From assembly GCA_030652635.1 (NCBI GenBank), contig JAUSPW010000093.1:1-10366 (forward strand): 10,366 nucleotides of DNA. The letters run 5' to 3'. Each line of letters starts with the position of its first letter. Position 1 is the first letter of the stretch. This stretch comes from Pseudohongiella sp. (lineage in GTDB: Bacteria > Pseudomonadota > Gammaproteobacteria > Pseudomonadales > Pseudohongiellaceae). Positions 1 through 5,012 of this stretch are shown piece after piece. The notes under the pieces were generated by a model. It searched no databases, was not told the DNA's origin, and saw nothing but the letters and a program-made list of their open reading frames with translations. The translations under genes were made by a program, and so were the position numbers.

Positions 1-68
1 TTATACGTGGGTCAATTTTCGATGCAATTCTTGGGGGGAAGTGGGTCAATTTTAAGTGCAATTCAACA
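1..68. mobile_element. Probable terminal segment of an IS21-family insertion sequence (partial, runs off left edge)
   Basis: There is no coding sequence here, but two closely spaced copies of one motif, GTGGGTCAATTTT-NNN-TGCAATTC, are followed by an outer tip that reads TGTTGAATTG on the minus strand. From memory, IS21-family elements carry several short repeats of the form GGGTCAATTTT near each end and begin with TGT, so I infer that the window opens inside such an element and that it ends near base 68. The transposase genes (istA, istB) would lie to the left, outside the window. No target duplication can be seen because only one end is present. A solo end or a non-IS repeat remains possible. 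Confidence 0.42.
7..64 (+). repeat. Two direct copies of a 24-base motif, 34 bases apart
   Basis: Copy one is at 7-30 and copy two at 41-64. Each consists of GTGGGTCAATTTT, three variable bases (CGA or AAG), then TGCAATTC. The copies are identical outside those three bases and are separated by a 10-base spacer containing six G in a row. The conserved flanks around a variable centre suggest a protein binding site, which fits transposase-binding repeats at the end of an insertion element. The second copy runs into the stop codon of the adjacent minus-strand gene. Confidence 0.85.
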
Positions 69-557
69 CACGGCTGACAGAATTGCTTCAGGATGCTTAC
101 TTTTCATCATTTGCTGTATGTTACTGATCTGATTCTCTTTAGCGTAAATCAGCACAAGGTATTTGCCGCCTACAATATCTTTATGGAAGTGCGCAATTTT
201 TTTGTTTTCATTGGCGACTCCTGCCAGCCCGCCAACCCATGCGCCAAAGCAGGTAATTAGAAACACAATGGCAGCATATCCAACTAACGGGATAGGAGTG
301 CCAAAAGGATCGGTAATAGAGGCTAGTCCAGCAAGACAGAGTCCTGCGATAAACCCCAAACCAGCTCCAATGAAACCTTCCCGGATAAAATCCAGCGTCT
401 CGAGATAATTGCTGGAGTGCAGGTGCTCTTTAACCAGGCCACTTTCGTCTTTGCTATGAATATGCAAAAACCAGTCGTCTATGCCAATGCCGTGCAAATC
501 ATCGGAAATATGCTGAGTGCTTTTGAGTGTGGGTGATAAATAATAGATACATTTCAT
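63..557 (-). CDS. Small two-helix membrane protein of unknown function (DUF1269-like)
   Basis: The protein has 164 residues. A soluble N-terminal part (1-58) starts MKCIYYLSPT and contains several His. Two Gly/Ala-rich hydrophobic segments follow (about 61-80 and 89-114), then a short soluble C-terminal part with a beta-strand-like stretch KYLVLIYA (132-139) and HPEA near the end. This plan matches a family of small proteobacterial membrane proteins usually annotated as hypothetical or DUF1269-like; the function is not known and the family name is from memory. The start at 557 is chosen because AGGAG lies seven bases upstream. A frame extension to 623 lacks such a site and adds an unrelated basic leader. 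The last Cys codon and the TGA stop fall in the probable insertion-sequence tip, so the native C-terminus may have been a little different. Confidence 0.72.
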   Translation of the reverse strand: MKCIYYLSPTLKSTQHISDDLHGIGIDDWFLHIHSKDESGLVKEHLHSSNYLETLDFIREGFIGAGLGFIAGLCLAGLASITDPFGTPIPLVGYAAIVFLITCFGAWVGGLAGVANENKKIAHFHKDIVGGKYLVLIYAKENQISNIQQMMKSKHPEAILSAVC

Positions 558-649
558 AGCGTTGCTCCTTTTCTTTTGTTTCTTTATTTGGAATCGCCTT
601 CGAACGTCTATCGGGGTTTTCAACTACTAGGGCTCGAATTTACTCCGGA

Positions 650-700
650 AAAAAATAAATGTCCTCATTTTTTTCATACAAACTTGAATTGCGGTACAAT
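650..700 (+). promoter_or_regulatory. Possible promoter of cyoE-sco1
   Basis: In the 222-base gap between the divergent first gene and cyoE, TACAAT at 695-700 is a good -10 hexamer (five of six). TTCATA at 673-678, 16 bases upstream, is a modest -35 (four of six). An A/T-rich stretch at about 650-674 could act as an UP element. The rest of the gap (558-649 and 701-779) shows nothing I can name. This is a consensus match only. Confidence 0.32.
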
Positions 701-779
701 TCCACCACTCCAAAACCAAGAGCGCACACTTACAAACTGCAGAAAAAGCAGGGCAACTTAGTGTGCAAGAGAGAAACCG

Positions 780-1667
780 GTGACTGAACTGACACATAAA
801 CAGGCCGCAAGCTGGCGCGATTACTACGAGATGTGTAAGCCTCGTGTAGTGATGTTAATGATTCTGACATCCATGGTCGGTATGTTTCTGGCGGTGCCAG
901 GCATGGTGCCATTGGATATTCTGATTCTTGGGAATCTTGGTATTGCGCTGGTTGCCTCGTCTGGAGCGGTTGTTAATCATTTGATCGACCGGAAAGTTGA
1001 CGCGGTCATGCGCAGGACAATCAATCGACCCATGCCACAAGGACGGGTAGATCCGGCACAGGCAGCCTGGTTTGCTGCAGCAATCGGCGTTGCAGGGCTG
1101 TTGATCATGTTGATCTGGGTGAATGCGCTCAGTGCTTGGCTCACGCTTGCCTCGTTTATCGGTTATGCCTTCATCTATACCGGATACCTCAAGCGAGCGA
1201 CGCCACAGAACATTGTCATTGGCGGTTTGTCTGGTGCCATGCCACCGTTATTAGGGTGGGCCGCAGTATCAGGAACCATTGAGCCAGGTGCACTCATTCT
1301 GGTTTTGATCATTTTCGCTTGGACCCCCCCACACTTTTGGGCGTTGGCAATCTATCGTAAGGATGAGTACGCTAAAACGGGTATTCCGATGTTGCCGGTC
1401 ACCCATGGTGAGCATCTGACAAAAGTTCACATTATTCTTTACACAATTATTATGATTTTGGTCAGTGTGTTGCCCTACCTGATCGGAATGAGTGGGCCAC
1501 TGTATTTATTGGCTGCGCTGGTTCTGGGGTTTGGATTTTTATTCTGGGCGCTTCTGTTGATGTTCAAACCCAAACAATCCACGGCGATGGATACATTCCG
1601 GTATTCGATTGTGTACCTCATGGTGCTATTCCCGGTGCTGTTGGTTGACCACTATTTATTCCCCTGA
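780..1667 (+). CDS. cyoE: Protoheme IX farnesyltransferase (heme O synthase)
   Basis: This inner-membrane enzyme of the UbiA superfamily attaches a farnesyl group from farnesyl diphosphate to the 2-vinyl of protoheme IX, giving heme O for bo-type oxidases or as precursor of heme A. The 295 residues are typical of CyoE/CtaB. The first Asp-rich prenyl-diphosphate motif is seen as N66, D70 and D74 in NHLIDRKVDAVM. The conserved loop LKRATPQNIVIGG is at 138-150, WTPPHFWALA at 181-190, and the second conserved loop YRKDEYAKTGIPMLPVTHG at 192-210. About eight to nine hydrophobic segments follow the expected pattern. The start is GTG, preceded by a purine-rich AAGAGAG; it agrees with the N-terminus of relatives, where ASWRDY begins the conserved region. 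It probably shares a transcript with sco1, 23 bases downstream. It could equally be called ctaB. Confidence 0.96.
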   Translation: MTELTHKQAASWRDYYEMCKPRVVMLMILTSMVGMFLAVPGMVPLDILILGNLGIALVASSGAVVNHLIDRKVDAVMRRTINRPMPQGRVDPAQAAWFAAAIGVAGLLIMLIWVNALSAWLTLASFIGYAFIYTGYLKRATPQNIVIGGLSGAMPPLLGWAAVSGTIEPGALILVLIIFAWTPPHFWALAIYRKDEYAKTGIPMLPVTHGEHLTKVHIILYTIIMILVSVLPYLIGMSGPLYLLAALVLGFGFLFWALLLMFKPKQSTAMDTFRYSIVYLMVLFPVLLVDHYLFP

Positions 1668-1690
1668 AATTTTGTTACGGACTTGTTGAT

Positions 1691-2353
1691 ATGAAGCGAA
1701 ACGTGAAGATTACGCTGATTGCGTGTCTTGTCTGGGTATTTCTCGTGATGTTTGTCACGTACAACCGTTATGCCTCAAACAATCAGACAAATGTTCTGGA
1801 TGCCGAAGAGCTCCGTGAAATTGGTGCATTGATTTACGAGGCACCGGTAGCACTTGAGCCATTTGAACTGGTAGACCATCACGGGAAGGCGTTTACAGAA
1901 GGAAGTTTACAAGGTAAGTGGAGCCTCATATTTTTTGGATTTACCAATTGTCCGGACATTTGTCCTCTCACCATGCAAGAGCTGACGTCGTTTTACCGTT
2001 CGCTTGAGGGATCGCAATTGCAAAGCGATACACAGGTTGTGATGATCAGTGTTGATCCCTTCCGAGATGACACGCCGACTGTTGCCAGATATATGTCTGC
2101 GTTTGATCCGAGCTTTCTGGGTGTGACGGGTGAATTTTCCACGGTATCACGCTTGGCCAGCAGTCTTTTTGTTGCTACCGGCATCATGCCAGTGCCTGCG
2201 CCTGATGGTGGCGTACCTCGCAATTTCCTCATTGATCACAGCGGTAACATTCTAATTGTTGATCCTTCCGGTCAGTATCGCGGCTTTATGGAACCCAATA
2301 TCAAGCGCGATAACATCAAACAGGCCTATGAATTAATCCGCCAGGCACTTTAG
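1691..2353 (+). CDS. Sco1/SenC family copper chaperone for cytochrome oxidase assembly
   Basis: The protein is anchored in the inner membrane by an N-terminal helix (about 7-24) with a periplasmic thioredoxin-fold domain that delivers copper to the CuA site of cytochrome c oxidase or acts as a thiol reductant for it. The 220 residues carry the Sco copper-binding set: C87 and C91 in NCPDICPLT and H183 in FLIDHSGNI. VMISVDPFRDDTP at 117-129 is the usual strand after the CXXXC helix. It follows cyoE after 23 bases, with only a weak ribosome binding site (GGA about nine bases upstream), so translation may depend partly on cyoE. Its stop is one base from the stop of the convergent znuB gene. Pairing with cyoE supports a role in heme-copper oxidase biogenesis. 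Confidence 0.93.
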   Translation: MKRNVKITLIACLVWVFLVMFVTYNRYASNNQTNVLDAEELREIGALIYEAPVALEPFELVDHHGKAFTEGSLQGKWSLIFFGFTNCPDICPLTMQELTSFYRSLEGSQLQSDTQVVMISVDPFRDDTPTVARYMSAFDPSFLGVTGEFSTVSRLASSLFVATGIMPVPAPDGGVPRNFLIDHSGNILIVDPSGQYRGFMEPNIKRDNIKQAYELIRQAL

Positions 2354-2354
2354 T

Positions 2355-3146
2355 TCAGCGTTTGCCAGACGTTGGTTTTAAATAGACCACAATAAACAAT
2401 ACAAACGCGGTCGCAACAATGGATGGACCTGCTGGCGTATCCCAAAAGTAAGACAGTCCCAAACCTCCCATTACAGCAAGACATCCGGCAATAGCGGCTC
2501 CTAACGCCATTTGTTCGGGTGTGTTAGAGACGCGTCTTGCAGCTGCGGCTGGAATGATCAGCAACGATGTAATCAGCAGTACACCAACTATTTTCATGGC
2601 AACCGCGATCAGAATTGCGATCAGAAAGACCAGCAATGCATAAAGCCGGTCTGCTGCCAGCCCCTCTATCATCGCCAGCTCACGATGAACGGTAATGGCC
2701 AGAAATCGCTTCCAGAAAAGTATCAACACAACACCACAGACCAGGCAGCAGCTGACTATCCAAAACAAATCTGAGCGAGTAACGGTCAGTAAATCCCCAA
2801 ACAGAAAAGCATTCAGATTGACCTGTACCCGGTCTGAAATTGACAGGACCATGAGTCCAAATGCAAGCGTGCTATGCGCGATGATGCCAAGTAAGGTATC
2901 GGTTGCCAGCGCCTGCTTTTTTTCCAGCAGCAATAACAACGCGGCAAAAGCGAGGCAACTGCCGATAATTGCCACCTGCATTTGCAGGTTTAACAAAATG
3001 GCAAGGGCAACCCCAAGCAGCGAGGAGTGGGCAAGGGTGTCGCCAAAGTAAGACATTCTGCGCCAAACCACGAAGCATCCAAGGGGCCCGGCAACAACAG
3101 CAATGCTTATTCCAGCCAGTAAGGCATACAACACAAAATCAGCCAT
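2355..3146 (-). CDS. znuB: Zinc ABC transporter permease ZnuB
   Basis: This is the membrane subunit of the high-affinity zinc importer, ABC-3 permease family. The 263 residues are almost wholly hydrophobic, with about seven to eight helices. Near the N-terminus it has the family hallmark GPLGCFVVWRRMSYFGDTLA (20-39), a coupling region that contacts the ATPase. A second conserved patch is MKIVGVLLITSLLIIPAAAA. The start at 3146 gives the N-terminus expected for ZnuB (MADFVLYALLAG) and is preceded by AAGGA. The frame stays open upstream to 3272, but that leader lies inside znuC and is not credible. Start and znuC stop overlap as ATGGCTGA (8 bases), a translational-coupling arrangement. Confidence 0.95.
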   Translation of the reverse strand: MADFVLYALLAGISIAVVAGPLGCFVVWRRMSYFGDTLAHSSLLGVALAILLNLQMQVAIIGSCLAFAALLLLLEKKQALATDTLLGIIAHSTLAFGLMVLSISDRVQVNLNAFLFGDLLTVTRSDLFWIVSCCLVCGVVLILFWKRFLAITVHRELAMIEGLAADRLYALLVFLIAILIAVAMKIVGVLLITSLLIIPAAAARRVSNTPEQMALGAAIAGCLAVMGGLGLSYFWDTPAGPSIVATAFVLFIVVYLKPTSGKR

Positions 3147-3924
3147 GGTTATGAGTTCCTTTGTCTGCATGGTGATCGCAACAAGCCTCACCAATAATCG
3201 CTCCTTTGATATCGTGGCTATGGTTGTGATGATGTGTGTAAACGGCCAACGTCTCGGCTTCGCGTCTTCCAAAAAGCGCCAGATACGCGGGATCGGTGCT
3301 TACATGCTCTGGTTTGCCGTGGCAGCAAATATGTTGATTCAGACAAATGACTTCGTCGGTACCAGCCATGACCAGGTGGAGATCATGAGAGACCATTAAC
3401 ACGCCACAGTTGTGGTCAGCCCGGATGATATTGATGAGCTCGTAAAGTTCAATTTGGCCGTTTACATCAACGCCTTGGGCGGGTTCGTCAAGAACAAGAA
3501 GGTGCGGTTTGCGACTCAACGCCCGGGCGAGCAAGACCCTTTGCATTTCCCCGCCGGACAGCCGGCTGACTTGTTGTTTCAGCAAATGCGAAATTCTGAC
3601 TTCTTCTAACAGAGTGCCAACGTCGAGAGCAGATGGGCTTGCAAGCTTTAAAAAGCGCTCAACCGTTAGAGGTAACGTCGGCTCAACAAAGAGCTTTTGA
3701 GGCATATATCCGATTTTCAGGCCCTGAGCACGCTCCATTTGCCCTTCGTCAGGCGTAAGCAGGCCAAGTACAACTTTGACCAATGTGGTTTTACCGGCAC
3801 CGTTTGGGCCAATCAAAGTGACAAGCTGGCCTTGGAAGATCTCTAAATCAATATGACTGAGAATCTGGCGCCCTTCAAAATTAACACCGATTCCACGGGC
3901 TTTTATTAATAAATCCCTGTCCAT
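3139..3924 (-). CDS. znuC: Zinc ABC transporter ATP-binding protein ZnuC, with His/Cys-rich tail
   Basis: This cytoplasmic ATPase powers zinc import through ZnuB. The 261 residues hold all nucleotide-binding motifs: Walker A GPNGAGKT (39-46), Q-loop Gln76, signature LSGGE (122-126), Walker B LLVLDEP (142-148) and switch His180. Beyond the ATPase core lies a tail (about 229-261) with nine His and a Cys pair (C248, C249), including HHHNHSH and HNHG, which looks metal-binding. The start at 3924 is preferred: AGGA lies ten bases upstream and MDRDLLIKARGIGVNFEG fits the family. The frame extends to 3981 but the extra 19 codons would run through the Zur operator. First gene of the znuCB operon. Confidence 0.95.
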   Translation of the reverse strand: MDRDLLIKARGIGVNFEGRQILSHIDLEIFQGQLVTLIGPNGAGKTTLVKVVLGLLTPDEGQMERAQGLKIGYMPQKLFVEPTLPLTVERFLKLASPSALDVGTLLEEVRISHLLKQQVSRLSGGEMQRVLLARALSRKPHLLVLDEPAQGVDVNGQIELYELINIIRADHNCGVLMVSHDLHLVMAGTDEVICLNQHICCHGKPEHVSTDPAYLALFGRREAETLAVYTHHHNHSHDIKGAIIGEACCDHHADKGTHNHG

Positions 3925-3956
3925 CTGCAATGAATCCTGTGTTAGGCATGGCACAA

Positions 3957-3979
3957 AAAATGGTATATCATAGCATTTC
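3957..3979. promoter_or_regulatory. Zur operator between znuC and znuA, overlapping both probable promoters
   Basis: A 23-base imperfect palindrome reads AAAATGGTATA, T, CATAGCATTTC on the plus strand. The enterobacterial Zur box as I know it is GAAATGTTATA, N, TATAACATTTC; 18 or 19 of the 22 defined positions agree. A probable extended -10 lies inside the palindrome in each direction: TGGTATATC (3961-3969) toward znuA, and on the minus strand TGC followed by TATGAT (hexamer at 3967-3972) toward znuC. Zinc-loaded Zur bound here would block both promoters, giving zinc repression of the whole uptake system. The -35 elements are weak. The zur gene is not in the window. Confidence 0.8.
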
Positions 3980-4000
3980 ATTCAAGAGACAAACCTTACA

Positions 4001-4945
4001 ATGATTCGTCGCTTCAGTTTTGCTCTGCTTTTAAGCATTGTATCGCTATTCATTAACACTACGCTGCAAGCGCAGGTGAGTATTGTTGCGACTATAAAAC
4101 CCTTGCAGATGATAGCCAGTGCGATTACCGATGGTATCAATGAACCGGCAGTGTTGATCCCTTCTGCTCAATCTTACCATCACTTTGTCCTGCGTCCTTC
4201 GAGCGTCAGGGCTATAGATCAGTCAGAATTACTGATTTGGGTTGGCCCTGAGCTCGAAACCTATTTGGTTGACGTCATTGAACAACAACGGCCGAGCACA
4301 TCAGTTCTGCAAGTGCTCGCTATTCCAGGATTGGTTGTGCACCATTCCGGCTATGATGCCGAAGACAATGTTGAACTGATTGTGCCAATGGAAGGGTCAC
4401 ATGCCGGGCATCAACATCTATCAGGAAGCGATATTGATCCGCACATTTGGCTGGACACCAGAAATGGGCGAATCATCGCCCGCGCGATACTGGAGCAGCT
4501 TATTGAACTTGATCCGGCCTCAAGTGAGATTTATCAGAAAAATCTGGCTAGTTTTGAACAGAAACTCGACGATCTTGAGCTCGAATTGGTGGCTTCACTT
4601 GAGCATCTGGATTCCCCGCAGTATGCGGTGTACCACGATGCCTTCCGCTATTTTGAAAGGCAGTTTGGTTTGCGCCATGATGTCGTTTTTGTGGGTAGTG
4701 AAGATATTCAGCCTGGCATAAGGCATATGCTTGCGCTGCGTGACGCGGTCAACGAAAGATCAATTGGCTGCCTGATGGAAGATGTAACCTCGCAGACTGC
4801 GACAATCAATACTATTGTCGGCAACAAAAAAATTATCAGGATCAAAGCAGATACCACTGGTCAAAGCTTGACCTCCGGGCCTACCGCTTATATACAGTTA
4901 ATTGAAAACCTCGCAAACGCCTTCCGACAATGTTTTGATCAATAA
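4001..4945 (+). CDS. znuA: Periplasmic zinc-binding protein ZnuA
   Basis: This is the substrate-binding protein of the zinc importer (cluster A-I, SBP family 9), capturing Zn2+ in the periplasm and delivering it to ZnuB. Residues 1-24 form a signal peptide ending in an LQA-type site. Probable zinc ligands are H60 in YHHFVLRPS, H148 in DPHIWLD and H212 in YHDAF. The His-rich loop between the first two is short (H114, H115, H134, H137, H139) compared with the long loops of many ZnuA proteins. C257 and C311 match the disulfide pair of E. coli ZnuA, which sets it apart from manganese-binding relatives. Divergent from znuCB; the Zur operator ends 21 bases before the start. The ribosome binding site (AAGAGA) is weak. 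Confidence 0.94.
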   Translation: MIRRFSFALLLSIVSLFINTTLQAQVSIVATIKPLQMIASAITDGINEPAVLIPSAQSYHHFVLRPSSVRAIDQSELLIWVGPELETYLVDVIEQQRPSTSVLQVLAIPGLVVHHSGYDAEDNVELIVPMEGSHAGHQHLSGSDIDPHIWLDTRNGRIIARAILEQLIELDPASSEIYQKNLASFEQKLDDLELELVASLEHLDSPQYAVYHDAFRYFERQFGLRHDVVFVGSEDIQPGIRHMLALRDAVNERSIGCLMEDVTSQTATINTIVGNKKIIRIKADTTGQSLTSGPTAYIQLIENLANAFRQCFDQ

Positions 4946-5012
4946 TACGATCTTTGACTGAACATTGCGGTCGACTCAGTCTGCCAAACATAGCTCAGCA
5001 TGGACGTCCCTT

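Noticed and set aside
2695..3051. A 118-codon open frame on the plus strand inside znuB
   Set aside because: It lies antisense to the strongly recognisable znuB, its translation shows no domain-like pattern, and it has no ribosome binding site.
3147..3272. Extension of znuB to an upstream ATG at 3272
   Set aside because: It lies wholly within znuC in another frame; the start at 3146 gives the conserved N-terminus and has AAGGA upstream.
3925..3981. Extension of znuC to an upstream ATG at 3981
   Set aside because: It would cross the Zur operator and promoter, adds an unconserved leader, and the start at 3924 has its own ribosome binding site.
4956..4981. Hairpin GACTGA/TCAGTC between znuA and polA as a znuA terminator
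   Set aside because: A six-base stem with a 14-base loop and no T-run is too weak; a TTGACT nearby also lacks a matching -10.
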